From contig JBOHVS010000286.1 in the NCBI GenBank assembly GCA_050735975.1, positions 1-29,967 on the forward strand: 29,967 nt of DNA. The letters are read 5' to 3'. Source of the DNA: DATMBL01 sp050735975 (GTDB lineage: Bacteria; Desulfobacterota; Binatia; UBA9968). Made by a program: the position numbers and the translations under genes. Numbering within the stretch: the stretch's first letter is position 1; every line of letters starts with the position of its first letter. Shown piece after piece: positions 14,975 to 23,197 of this stretch. The notes under the pieces are model-generated. The model worked only from the letters and a program-made list of their open reading frames with translations. It had not been told where the DNA came from and did no database searches.

Positions 14975-17172
14975 GCAAAGAGACTAAAATCAATGACCTC
15001 GTAGAGAAGGTCAAAGCCTACCACCCGGCGGCGAACGTCGATCTCGTTCGCCGCGCCTACGATTTCTCCGCCGACGTTCATCAGGGTCAAACCAGGCTCT
15101 CCGGCGAGCCCTATCTAGTTCATCCGATGGCGGTGGCCGGAATCATCACCGATCTAAAGCTTGACGTGCCAAGCGTTGTCGCGGGGCTTTTGCACGATAC
15201 CGTCGAGGACACCCTCACGACTCTGGATGAGCTGAAAGGGCTGTTCGGCCGCGAGATCGCGCACCTCGTTGACGGCGTCACCAAGCTGAGCCGGACCAAC
15301 TTCATCAGCCGGGAAGAGAAGCAGGCGGAGAATTTTCGCAAAATGCTGATGGCCATGGGCAAGGATGTCCGGGTGATCCTGATCAAGCTCGCCGACCGTG
15401 TTCATAATATGCGCACCCTCGACCATCTTCCCGCCGAAAAGCAGATTCTCACGGCTCAAGAAAGCTTGGATATCTATGCGCCGATGGCCCACCGGCTCGG
15501 TGTTGCCTGGATCAAGACTGAGCTCGAGGACCTGTCGCTCAAGTACCTCCATCCCGAGATCTATTATCAGCTCAAGCGCAACGTTGCGAAGAAAAAAAGC
15601 GATCGGGAAAAGTATATCGACGAAGTCATCTCGATCATCAAGCGAAAGTTGGATGCGGAGGGGATCGACGCCGAAGTGACAGGCAGGCCGAAACACTTTT
15701 TCAGCATCTATCAGAAGATGGAGAGCCAAAACCTGTTATACGATCAAATCTATGATCTGGTCGCTTTCCGGATTTTGGTTGACACCGCCCGCGAATGTTA
15801 TGAAACGCTGGGAGTGATCCATTCTCAATGGCGCCCGGTTCCCGGCAGATTCAAAGACTACATTGCCTTGCCGAAACCGAACATGTACCAATCACTGCAC
15901 ACCAGCGTGATCGGCCCCTATGGCGAGCGAATCGAGATTCAGATCCGCACTCAGGAGATGCATCGTGTGGCTGACGAGGGGATCGCGGCTCATTGGCGTT
16001 ACAAGGATGGCGAGGATTTCCAGGTCAACGACACGCAGCGATATGCCTGGCTGCGCCAGCTCCTGGAATGGCAGCAGAGCCTGCAAGACCCGCAGGAATT
16101 TCTGCATAGCCTCAAAGAGGATCTGTTTTCCGATGAGATTTATGTTTTCACTCCAAAGGGAGATCTGCTGAATTTTCCTAAAGGGTCCACGGTGATTGAT
16201 TTTGCGTATCGGATCCATTCCGAGGTGGGGCAACACTGCTCCGGGGCCCGGGTCAATGGTCAACTGGTGTCGCTTAAATACATTCTCCGCAGCGGGGACA
16301 CGGTCGAAATTATTTCGACCCAACAGCAGGTGCCCACCCGGGATTGGCTGAAGATCGTCAAGACGCCGCGCGCCAAATCGAAAATCAGAGACTGGCTGAA
16401 ATCGCAACAGCGCGACAGAAGTCTCGCTTTAGGCCGCGAGCTTCTGGAGAGCGACTTGCAGCGATATCAACTCGACTACGCCAAGCTCCGGCGGGACGGT
16501 AAGCTGGAGTCGCTGGCGAAGGAACTCGGGCTGAAGGACGAAGAGGCCATGCTGGCCGCTCTGGGCTACGGCCGGATCACGCCGCGCCAAGTTTTGCTTA
16601 AGTTATTGCCGCCGGACAAGCTCGATGCCGGTCACAAGGCCACGGAGGGAGCGTTGGGGCGTCTGTTCCGGGTGGCGTCGCGGCAGAAGCGTAATTTGGG
16701 CATCAGTGTCAAAGGGCTGGACGACGTGCTGGTTAGGTTCGCCCTTTGCTGCCACCCGTTGCCCGGCGAACCCGTCATGGGTTTTATTACCCGCGGCAGA
16801 GGCGTTACCGTGCATACCGTAGGTTGCCCTACGGTTCTGGAGAGCGATCCGCATCGGAAGGTCGAAGTGACCTGGGAAGACCATAGCCAGACGCCGCGGC
16901 CGGTGAAGATTGAGGTGAGTTGCGTGGACCGCCCCGGCTTGCTAGCCGCCATCAGCTCAGCGATTACAAGCGCGAACGCGAATATCGCGCGCGCCCAAGT
17001 TAGAACCTTCTCGGGCCAAAAAGCGCTCAATACCTTCGACGTGATGATCAAGGATTCGGAGCAGCTCGAGGAAGTTCTGCATAGCATCTCCAAAGTTAAG
17101 GGGGTTCACAAGGCCGTTCGCGCGCGCGGGAGGGTGGAACGGGAGCGAGCTTTGAAAGGGGACGGCGCGTAA
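14971..17172 (+). CDS. rel: Bifunctional (p)ppGpp synthetase/hydrolase (long RSH, Rel/SpoT type)
   Basis: A 733-residue long RelA-SpoT homolog that sets the stringent response. The HD hydrolase domain has H51 and the HD pair of LLHDTVEDT (H75, D76). The synthetase domain includes YDLVAFRILV (261-270), and its motif RFKD at 293-296 is the RXKD type of bifunctional enzymes, not the EXDD of synthesis-only RelA. KPNMYQSLHT and EIQIRTQEMHRVADEGIAAHWRYK follow. A TGS domain spans about 387-450, a conserved Cys/His segment (FALCCHPLPGEPVMGF) about 590-605, and an ACT domain (VSCVDRPGLLAAISSAI) the C-terminus. All key residues are intact. It starts by ATGA overlap with gmk and ends eight bases before the convergent rpmB stop. 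Confidence 0.95.
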   Translation: MSKETKINDLVEKVKAYHPAANVDLVRRAYDFSADVHQGQTRLSGEPYLVHPMAVAGIITDLKLDVPSVVAGLLHDTVEDTLTTLDELKGLFGREIAHLVDGVTKLSRTNFISREEKQAENFRKMLMAMGKDVRVILIKLADRVHNMRTLDHLPAEKQILTAQESLDIYAPMAHRLGVAWIKTELEDLSLKYLHPEIYYQLKRNVAKKKSDREKYIDEVISIIKRKLDAEGIDAEVTGRPKHFFSIYQKMESQNLLYDQIYDLVAFRILVDTARECYETLGVIHSQWRPVPGRFKDYIALPKPNMYQSLHTSVIGPYGERIEIQIRTQEMHRVADEGIAAHWRYKDGEDFQVNDTQRYAWLRQLLEWQQSLQDPQEFLHSLKEDLFSDEIYVFTPKGDLLNFPKGSTVIDFAYRIHSEVGQHCSGARVNGQLVSLKYILRSGDTVEIISTQQQVPTRDWLKIVKTPRAKSKIRDWLKSQQRDRSLALGRELLESDLQRYQLDYAKLRRDGKLESLAKELGLKDEEAMLAALGYGRITPRQVLLKLLPPDKLDAGHKATEGALGRLFRVASRQKRNLGISVKGLDDVLVRFALCCHPLPGEPVMGFITRGRGVTVHTVGCPTVLESDPHRKVEVTWEDHSQTPRPVKIEVSCVDRPGLLAAISSAITSANANIARAQVRTFSGQKALNTFDVMIKDSEQLEEVLHSISKVKGVHKAVRARGRVERERALKGDGA

Positions 17173-17180
17173 GAGTTGAA

Positions 17181-17372
17181 TCAGGCGACTTTTTGCACGC
17201 GTCCCGAGTGGATGCAGTCGGTGCAAACCAACGCGCGTTTCACTTGCCCGTCGAACTTTCCCCTGACCCGTTGAAGGTTCGGGCGCCACGACCGTTTCGT
17301 CTTGTTGTTGGCATGACTGACGTTGTAGCCGACCGAGCGACCTTTGCCGCAGATTGCGCACACTCTAGCCAT
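17181..17372 (-). CDS. rpmB: 50S ribosomal protein L28
   Basis: A 63-residue ribosomal protein bL28 of the large subunit. MARVCAICGKGRSVGYNVSHANNKTKR is the universal N-terminus, followed by RSWRPNLQRVR. Two CxxC pairs (C5/C8 and C50/C53) make it the zinc-binding C+ form. The ATG at 17372 has a GGAG about 9 bases upstream on the minus strand. It lies only 5 bases after rfaE2 and is probably co-transcribed with it. Its stop is 8 bases from the rel stop on the other strand, with no visible terminator between. Its usual neighbour rpmG is missing. Confidence 0.95.
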   Translation of the reverse strand: MARVCAICGKGRSVGYNVSHANNKTKRSWRPNLQRVRGKFDGQVKRALVCTDCIHSGRVQKVA

Positions 17373-17377
17373 AGAAA

Positions 17378-17848
17378 TTAGCTCCGTATTTTTTCAATGA
17401 TCTCTGTTGTCGAGAACCCTTTGAGATAGGGAATCACCACCACTTTGCCCCCTGAGTTTTGAACGATATCCGAGCCGATGATTTTGCCGGGGATCCAGTC
17501 GCCGCCTTTGGCCAACACGTCCGGGCGCAAGGCTTCAATCAACCGATATGGATCCTTTTCGTCGAACAGGACAACGCAGTCTACCATCTCCATGGCGCCG
17601 ATCAACTCCGCGCGGTCCGCTTCCGGCAGCACCGGCCGACCGGATCCTTTGATGGTCTTAACCGAACGATCGCTATTGACGGCGACGATCAGCAGGTCGC
17701 CGAGAGATTTTGACTCGCGAAGCATATGCACATGCCCCCGGTGCAGAATATCAAAACACCCATTGGTGAAAACGATCTTTTGGCCATTGCTTCGGGCATT
17801 GGCAGTGATAGTCTTTAACTCATCGAGAGTCTTGAGTTTCGACGACAC
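17378..17848 (-). CDS. rfaE2: D-glycero-beta-D-manno-heptose 1-phosphate adenylyltransferase (RfaE2)
   Basis: A 156-residue cytidylyltransferase-like protein that forms ADP-D-glycero-D-manno-heptose from heptose 1-phosphate and ATP. VFTNGCFDILHRGHVHML contains the HxGH nucleotide-binding motif (H36, H39). VAVNSDRSVKTIKGSGRPVLPEADRAELI and DPYRLIEALRPDVLAKGGDW are typical of RfaE2. GFSTTEIIEKIRS is the usual C-terminus. The kinase half is the separate rfaE1 at 12454-13455 on the other strand, so the pathway is split into two genes as in many non-enteric bacteria. A GTG at 17848 is the likely start. It appears to form a two-gene operon with rpmB. Confidence 0.93.
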   Translation of the reverse strand: MSSKLKTLDELKTITANARSNGQKIVFTNGCFDILHRGHVHMLRESKSLGDLLIVAVNSDRSVKTIKGSGRPVLPEADRAELIGAMEMVDCVVLFDEKDPYRLIEALRPDVLAKGGDWIPGKIIGSDIVQNSGGKVVVIPYLKGFSTTEIIEKIRS

Positions 17849-17916
17849 AGGTCATCGGTAGCATGGGAAAGTCACGTTTTCAACGCAAACTTGCCGGGTC
17901 GAAATATCCCAGTGGC

Positions 17917-17945
17917 TTGACCTAGCGGGGATTTTTCGCTAGGTT
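17917..17945 (+). promoter_or_regulatory. Possible promoter with internal inverted repeat upstream of the UbiD-family gene
   Basis: TTGACC (17917-17922) and TAGGTT (17940-17945) are 17 bases apart, a fair -35 and a weak -10. A perfect 8-bp inverted repeat, ACCTAGCG (17920-17927) and CGCTAGGT (17937-17944), overlaps both boxes and could be a repressor operator or a hairpin. The gene start lies 60 bases further on, with a strong AGGAGGG ribosome-binding site at 17994-18000. The regulatory role is inference. Confidence 0.35.
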
Positions 17946-18004
17946 CGGGTCTGCCTAACGAACGGCCCTTTGGTAAATTCCGGTCTCAAAATCAGGAGGG
18001 AGCG

Positions 18005-19444
18005 ATGGAATATCAGGATCTTAGGGAGTGGATGCAAATTGCCGAAGAAATGGGGGAGCTAAAAACCCTCAGGGATTGCGACTGGAATCTTGAAATCGGC
18101 GCAATCACCGAATTGGTTCATCACAAAGAAGATGGACCGGCGGTATTATTCGATGACATAAAGGGCTATCCGAAAGGTTACCGCGTATTATCCAACTCAT
18201 TGGCCTCCAGGAAGCGATTGGCGCTTACGTTAGGACTGCCGCCCGGCGAGACGAAAATGGATTTTGTTCGGATCTGGAAGGAACACTACAAGAAGATCAA
18301 GCCGATTCCTGCAAAATTCGTCAAAAGCAGCCCATTACTGGATAACGTCTACAAGGACGGTGATATCGATCTTTTCAAGTTTCCAACCCCGAAATGGCAC
18401 GACAGGGACGGCGGGCGCTATATCGGGACGGGCAGCGTCGATATCACGCGCGACCCGGACGAAGGTTGGGTCAACTACGGCACCTACCGCGTCATGATTC
18501 ATGACAAAGATAAAGTCGGATTTTACATTTCCCCGGGCAAGCATGGCCGGATACAGCGGGAAAAATATGCGGTAAGCGGGAAGCCTTTTAAGATCGCCAT
18601 GTCCTTTGGTCATGACCCGCTGACGTTTTTGGCCGGCAGTATCGAAGTGCCGTATGGCGTGCCGGAATATGAATTCATCGGCGGGGTACGCGGCGAGCCG
18701 TTCGAAATGATCGAAGGCGAATACTCGGGCTTGCCGATTCCAGCGAACGCGGAGATTGTTATTGAAGGCGACGTGATTTTCGACGATCCTAAAGTCGAAG
18801 GTCCTTTCGGCGAGTGGACAGGCTATTATGCCAGCGCGGAACGGGCGGAACCCTGGGTTAAGGTCAGGCGCTTATACCACCGCAACGATCCCATTCTTCT
18901 GGGTTCTCCTCCGGGCCGACCGCCCGCAGAGCTTGGCTGGTACCGTTCTTATCTCCGTTCCGCTTTGATTTGGGATGAGATGGAGAAGGCCGGGGTCCCC
19001 GATGTCAAGGGCATCTGGCTCACCGTTTCCGGAGGCAGCCGCTTGATGTTGATCGTCGCGATCAAACAGCGCTATCCAGGGCATGCGAAACAGGCGGCGG
19101 TTGTGGCATCTCAATGTCACGCCGGCGCTTATCTCGGGCGCTTCGTGGTCGTCGTCGATGATGACATCGATCCTTCGAATACGGACGACGTGATTTGGGC
19201 TATGGCGACCCGGTGTGATCCGGTCGAAGACATCGACATCATCCGTCGTTGTTGGAGCGGTCCGCTCGATCCGATCATTCATCCGACCCGGAAGGGTTTT
19301 AATTCCCGGGCGATCATCGATGCGACCCGCCCCTACGAGTGGATGAAGGACTTTCCCCCCGTGGCCGAATCCAGCAAGGAAGTTCTGGACGCAACGGCGA
19401 AAAAGTGGGGGGCTGAGCTTTTTGGGAGCAACGGCAAGAAGTAG
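18005..19444 (+). CDS. UbiD-family prenylated-FMN (de)carboxylase
   Basis: A 479-residue UbiD-family enzyme, which uses prenylated FMN to decarboxylate (or carboxylate) aromatic or unsaturated acids. The N-terminal DLREWMQIAEEMGELKTL and the central VGFYISPGKHGRI and GVPEYEFIGGVRGEP blocks are typical. The likely catalytic Arg-Glu-Glu set is R162 (NYGTYRVMI), E265 and E270 (VEGPFGEWTGYY), with the 5-residue Glu spacing seen in characterised enzymes. It is near the usual length. The AGGAGGG four bases before the ATG fixes the start. No ubiX gene, needed for the cofactor, is in the window. It stands as a single gene, so ubiquinone synthesis (UbiD) and catabolism of aromatic acids both remain possible; sequence features alone favour the broader family over true UbiD. 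Confidence 0.88.
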   Translation: MEYQDLREWMQIAEEMGELKTLRDCDWNLEIGAITELVHHKEDGPAVLFDDIKGYPKGYRVLSNSLASRKRLALTLGLPPGETKMDFVRIWKEHYKKIKPIPAKFVKSSPLLDNVYKDGDIDLFKFPTPKWHDRDGGRYIGTGSVDITRDPDEGWVNYGTYRVMIHDKDKVGFYISPGKHGRIQREKYAVSGKPFKIAMSFGHDPLTFLAGSIEVPYGVPEYEFIGGVRGEPFEMIEGEYSGLPIPANAEIVIEGDVIFDDPKVEGPFGEWTGYYASAERAEPWVKVRRLYHRNDPILLGSPPGRPPAELGWYRSYLRSALIWDEMEKAGVPDVKGIWLTVSGGSRLMLIVAIKQRYPGHAKQAAVVASQCHAGAYLGRFVVVVDDDIDPSNTDDVIWAMATRCDPVEDIDIIRRCWSGPLDPIIHPTRKGFNSRAIIDATRPYEWMKDFPPVAESSKEVLDATAKKWGAELFGSNGKK

Positions 19445-19471
19445 TCCCGGTTAACTTCTCCAAGGCTAGGA

Positions 19472-20260
19472 TCAAGAGGGCAAGTCTATCACGACAACGG
19501 TCGGCTTGCCTTTTTTTATTACCTCCAGTTCGATCTGCTCCGATGGTTTAACGGTTTGGAGAATTGCCTCCAACTCATTCACCGATTGAATCGGCCTGTC
19601 ATTCACTTTGGTGATGATATCTCCCCGCTGGATTCCAGCATCGGCAGCGACATTTCCGGGAACCACGTCGGCCACTAAAATTCCCTTCTGATTTTGGATA
19701 TCGAGCAGGCTGGCCAGCTCGGTGGTCAAATCCTGGGCCTGAAAGCCCAATCTTTTCCAAAGCCGTTCTGCCCGAAGGTCGGCCGGAACCTGCTTGGATT
19801 TGGCGAATACTTGAATGGATGCGTAGATCGGAGCCTTCATGCGTAAGGCGATGGCGATTGCGTCGCTGGGTCGTGAGTCGATCTGCGATTCCTGTCCCTT
19901 GTGTCTGAGAGTGAGCATCGCCAAATAGGTATTATTTCGGATATCGGTGATCGTGACCCGCTGCAAGGTGGCCCCGAGGCCCTGCAGGATGTTTCGAATA
20001 AGGTCGTGAGTCAGCGGCCGCGGCGTAGTTACGTGCTCGAGCTCCAGGGCGATAGCCCTCGCTTCAGGGATATCGATCCAGATCGGGAGAAGTCTCTTGT
20101 CCGTAACCGCTTCCAGGACCACGACCGGTGTTTGTGAATTCGGATCGAGCATAAGAGTCTTTATCTTTGTCTCGACAGACCTGGGTTCCTGAGCGGCGGA
20201 AAGATCGCTCGCACAGAGAACCAGCAAACAGAGCAGCAGGCGCCGCCAATTCGGTAGCAT
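19472..20260 (-). CDS. Exported bifunctional-nuclease (DUF151) domain fused to a PDZ domain
   Basis: A 262-residue two-domain protein. Residues 1-23 form a signal peptide (RRLLLCLLVLCASDLSAA, cleavage before Q24), so it should act in the periplasm or outside. The BFN/DUF151 domain spans about residues 28-155, with VVVLEAVTDKRLLPIWI, EARAIALELEH and the hallmark DSRPSDAIAIALR (128-140). A PDZ domain follows at about 175-262 (KGILVADVVPGNVAADAGIQRGDIITKVND), like the C-terminal PDZ of DegP-type proteins. Strong AAGGAGG (20265-20271) four bases upstream fixes ATG 20260; the TTG further upstream would include that site in the protein. BFN proteins are usually cytoplasmic and single-domain, so export and PDZ fusion are unusual. 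The real activity is unknown. It is divergent from mutL. Confidence 0.82.
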   Translation of the reverse strand: MLPNWRRLLLCLLVLCASDLSAAQEPRSVETKIKTLMLDPNSQTPVVVLEAVTDKRLLPIWIDIPEARAIALELEHVTTPRPLTHDLIRNILQGLGATLQRVTITDIRNNTYLAMLTLRHKGQESQIDSRPSDAIAIALRMKAPIYASIQVFAKSKQVPADLRAERLWKRLGFQAQDLTTELASLLDIQNQKGILVADVVPGNVAADAGIQRGDIITKVNDRPIQSVNELEAILQTVKPSEQIELEVIKKGKPTVVVIDLPS

Positions 20261-20352
20261 GGGACCTCCTTCGCCCAAGTTGTCGGATACCCCGGAACTA
20301 AATTCCGAGTCGCAGGTTGTTGTGCTCCGGATCTCGAGCCGTCAACTTATTC

Positions 20353-20380
20353 TTGACCATGCGATTCCGCCTAAGATATT
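20353..20380 (+). promoter_or_regulatory. Possible sigma70-type promoter for mutL
   Basis: TTGACC (20353-20358) and GATATT (20375-20380) are separated by 16 bases, 28 bases before the mutL GTG start. The -35 box is good, the -10 box moderate. It is the only such pair I see in the mutL leader. Confidence 0.35.
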
Positions 20381-20407
20381 GTCGCAGGAAAGGGAACTTT
20401 TACAAGA

Positions 20408-22138
20408 GTGAAGATCGACATCCTCTCGGATGAGATGGCCAGCCGCATCGCCGCGGGCGAGGTGGTTGAACGGCCGGCATCGGTAGTGAAAGAGCTTATC
20501 GAAAACTCGCTGGATGCGGGCGCGACGGAAATCTCGGCGATCATCGAAAAAAGCGGCACGTCGTTGATCCGAATCACCGACAACGGCGAGGGAATCGCAG
20601 CAGAGGATTTGCCGCTGGCCGTGGAGCGACATTCGACGAGCAAGCTGAGAGACGAAGCCGACCTGTTTCGCATTGCCACTCTCGGCTTCAGAGGCGAAGC
20701 GTTGCCGAGCATCGCTTCCGTGTCCAAAATGGAAATTATCTCTCGTCCCGCCGGCGGCGCCATCGGGTACGGGCTCAGGGTCGATGGCGGTAAAAAACAA
20801 GAACCGCGCCCGGCGTCCGCTTCCGTAGGAACCACGGTGGCAATCAGCGATATTTTCTTCAATACGCCCGCCCGACGAAAATTTCTTAAGTCGCCTGCGA
20901 CCGAACTAAGTCACATTTGCGATGTCTTCAACCGTTTAGCCCTGGCCTATCCGGCGGTCCATTTCCGTCTCGCTCATGACGGCAGAATCGTCGCCGATTA
21001 TCTCGCCACGAATGAAGCCAAGGACCGGCTGCACCAGGTTCTCGGCGCCAACATTGCCAGAGATCTTATCCCGTGTTTTTCGAAGTCCGGAGACTTGATC
21101 GTTACGGGTTACCTGAGCGCGACGCCGAACTCATTCCCCAATCCGCGATATCTGCTGACGTTTGTGAACGGGCGATGCGTGCGCGACAAGATACTGAATC
21201 ACGCCGTGCTTCATGGCTACGAGACATTGCTCATGAAAGGCCAGTATCCCGCGGCTGTGGTATTTGTGAATCTTCCGTACGATGAAGTGGACGTTAACGT
21301 GCATCCGGCAAAGTACGAGGTGCGTTTCCGGCGCCAGTCGGAAGCGCACGATACTGTCGCCAGGGCGATTCGCGAGGCCCTCAAACTGAAAGCGAAAGAG
21401 CCATCGGCCGGAGTGTACGACCGCCAGGCGCGACCGGTTACAGCGGTTATGGAGTGTTTGCTGCCGTATGCCGGTTCACCGTCTCGCGACGGCGGCTCCG
21501 GGCGCCAGACAGACGCTTCTCCAGCGAGCGCCGGGATTTTCCTGTCTCAGGAGAACCGTTTTTCGTCCATGACCATCCTGGGACAAATTTTTGGCTGCTA
21601 TCTGGTCTGTTCTTCCACCCGTGGCCTGGCGTTGATCGATCAACACGCCGCGCACGAGAGAGTTGCATTCGAACGCCTCAGGCAGCAGTTGCATGCAGGC
21701 GAGGTTCAAAAGCAGACTCTCCTGGTGCCGCAAACAATAGACGTCTCTCCGGGAGAGGCGACCTTGCTCGAGCAGAAAATGGCACCTTTAAAGCGCTTCG
21801 GTTTTATCTTGGAAGTCTTCGGACCGCATTCCTACGCCATAACGGCCGTTCCCGCGCTTCTCCCCGAAGGAGATTATCGAGAAATCGTCCGGCGGGTGGT
21901 CGCGGACTTGGCGGAGGTCGATGAATCGGAGGCGGCGCGCCAGCATTTGGAAGAACGGCTGGCCACTATCGCTTGCCACAGCGTAATTCGCGCTAATCGG
22001 AAACTGGAAACGAGGGAGATTCAGGCGCTCCTTCAAGAGCTGGATCGGATCGATTTCGCCACACAATGCCCGCACGGGCGGCCGGTCCTGATCGAGTTCA
22101 GAGTTAACGATCTCGAAAAAATGTTTAAGCGGGTTTGA
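20408..22138 (+). CDS. mutL: DNA mismatch repair protein MutL
   Basis: A 576-residue MutL that links mismatch recognition by MutS to strand incision and excision. The GHKL ATPase has E29 and N33 in KELIENSLDAGAT, DNGEGI (58-63) and GFRGEALPSIASVS (93-106). The C-terminal domain carries the endonuclease motif DQHAAHERVAFE (from D411), so nicking activity is expected, unlike enterobacterial MutL. CPHGRPV near the C-terminus is the third metal-site element. The start is a GTG at 20408, and MKIDILSDEMASRIAAGEVVERP is the universal N-terminus. The length is slightly short of 600 because the linker is brief. miaA follows after 57 bases, as in many bacteria; no mutS is in the window. Confidence 0.95.
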   Translation: MKIDILSDEMASRIAAGEVVERPASVVKELIENSLDAGATEISAIIEKSGTSLIRITDNGEGIAAEDLPLAVERHSTSKLRDEADLFRIATLGFRGEALPSIASVSKMEIISRPAGGAIGYGLRVDGGKKQEPRPASASVGTTVAISDIFFNTPARRKFLKSPATELSHICDVFNRLALAYPAVHFRLAHDGRIVADYLATNEAKDRLHQVLGANIARDLIPCFSKSGDLIVTGYLSATPNSFPNPRYLLTFVNGRCVRDKILNHAVLHGYETLLMKGQYPAAVVFVNLPYDEVDVNVHPAKYEVRFRRQSEAHDTVARAIREALKLKAKEPSAGVYDRQARPVTAVMECLLPYAGSPSRDGGSGRQTDASPASAGIFLSQENRFSSMTILGQIFGCYLVCSSTRGLALIDQHAAHERVAFERLRQQLHAGEVQKQTLLVPQTIDVSPGEATLLEQKMAPLKRFGFILEVFGPHSYAITAVPALLPEGDYREIVRRVVADLAEVDESEAARQHLEERLATIACHSVIRANRKLETREIQALLQELDRIDFATQCPHGRPVLIEFRVNDLEKMFKRV

Positions 22139-22195
22139 TCCCGAACCGCTTCCGATCCGTTCGCATCTACGCCGGCCCGCGGCCTTCTTGCCTCA

Positions 22196-23113
22196 ATGAA
22201 ATTTAAACTCATTGTGATTCTTGGTCCGACGGCGGTGGGAAAGAGTGAAGTGGCTTTAGCCCTTGCCGAGGCAATGCAAGCGGAGATAATCAATGCGGAT
22301 TCGCAGCAAGTCTACCGCTCCATGGATGTCGGAACCGGCAAACCGACGAAGGAACAGCGGGGACGCATTCGGCACCATCTAATCGACGTTGTTGATCCGG
22401 ACGAAGAGTTCAACGCGGCGCGTTTCCGGAGCCTTGCCGTAAAGGCGCTCGAAAACATTCACTCGCGCGGCAAGCGCGCGATCGTTTGCGGCGGGACGGG
22501 ACTCTATATCAAGGCGCTGACTCAGGGTTTGTTTGCCGGACCTTCGCAGGATCCCACGGTGCGAGAAAGACTCGGCAGGGAACTCGAGTCCGGTGGTCTT
22601 CGGAGTTTATACGAGCGGCTCGCGCAGGCGGACCCCGTCGCGGTTTCGCGGATTCATCCGCATGACCGGCAGCGGATCATCCGAGCCCTCGAAGTCTACG
22701 AGCTTACCGGCAAGGCGATCAGCGATTGGCAAAGGGAGCACGCCTTCAAGGAGAGCCCCTTCGAGACGGTTAAAATAGGCCTGGACCGGGACCGGTGCGA
22801 ACTCTACGACATGATCGACCGGCGCTGCGAGCGGATGATCCGGGACGGTTTAGTCGATGAAGTGCGGGGGCTGATCGCGCGCGGCTACGGCTTAGACTTA
22901 AAGGCTTTGCAAAGCGTCGGCTACCGACATGCGGGACTGTTTCTCACCGGCGCGATGAGATTGAACGAAGCAGTGACCTTGATGAAGCGGGACACCCGGC
23001 GGCTGGCGAAGCGGCAACTCACTTGGTTCAGGGGTGACAAAGAAATCCGCTGGTTTCATCCAACCAGAGATAAGGAAAGGTTCACCTCGTTATCTTGCGA
23101 GTTCGTCGGTTGA
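22196..23113 (+). CDS. miaA: tRNA dimethylallyltransferase
   Basis: A 305-residue MiaA that transfers a dimethylallyl group to N6 of A37 in tRNAs reading UNN codons. The P-loop is GPTAVGKSEVALALAE (residues 9-24). INADSQQVYRSMDVGTGKPT and HHLIDVVDPDEEFNAARFR are diagnostic, followed by VCGGTGLYIKALTQGLF. The C-terminal LKALQSVGYRHA and TRRLAKRQLTWFRGDKEIRWF complete the expected pattern at normal length. It follows mutL on the same strand and is probably co-transcribed. No hfq follows, unlike in enterobacteria. It is convergent with the CobW-like gene, with 84 bases between and no good terminator visible. Confidence 0.95.
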   Translation: MKFKLIVILGPTAVGKSEVALALAEAMQAEIINADSQQVYRSMDVGTGKPTKEQRGRIRHHLIDVVDPDEEFNAARFRSLAVKALENIHSRGKRAIVCGGTGLYIKALTQGLFAGPSQDPTVRERLGRELESGGLRSLYERLAQADPVAVSRIHPHDRQRIIRALEVYELTGKAISDWQREHAFKESPFETVKIGLDRDRCELYDMIDRRCERMIRDGLVDEVRGLIARGYGLDLKALQSVGYRHAGLFLTGAMRLNEAVTLMKRDTRRLAKRQLTWFRGDKEIRWFHPTRDKERFTSLSCEFVG

Positions 23114-23197
23114 CGCGCCGTTTAAAAGCTGGTCGCTGAATGGAAAAAACAGGTTGAACTTCGAACCTCGAACCTGCCTTGATCTGGGTAGTCAGGG

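Noticed and set aside
23150..23176. Hairpin CAGGTT...AACCTG between convergent miaA and the CobW-like gene as a terminator
   Set aside because: Only 6 paired bases with a 15-base loop and no U-tract on either strand; too weak to call.
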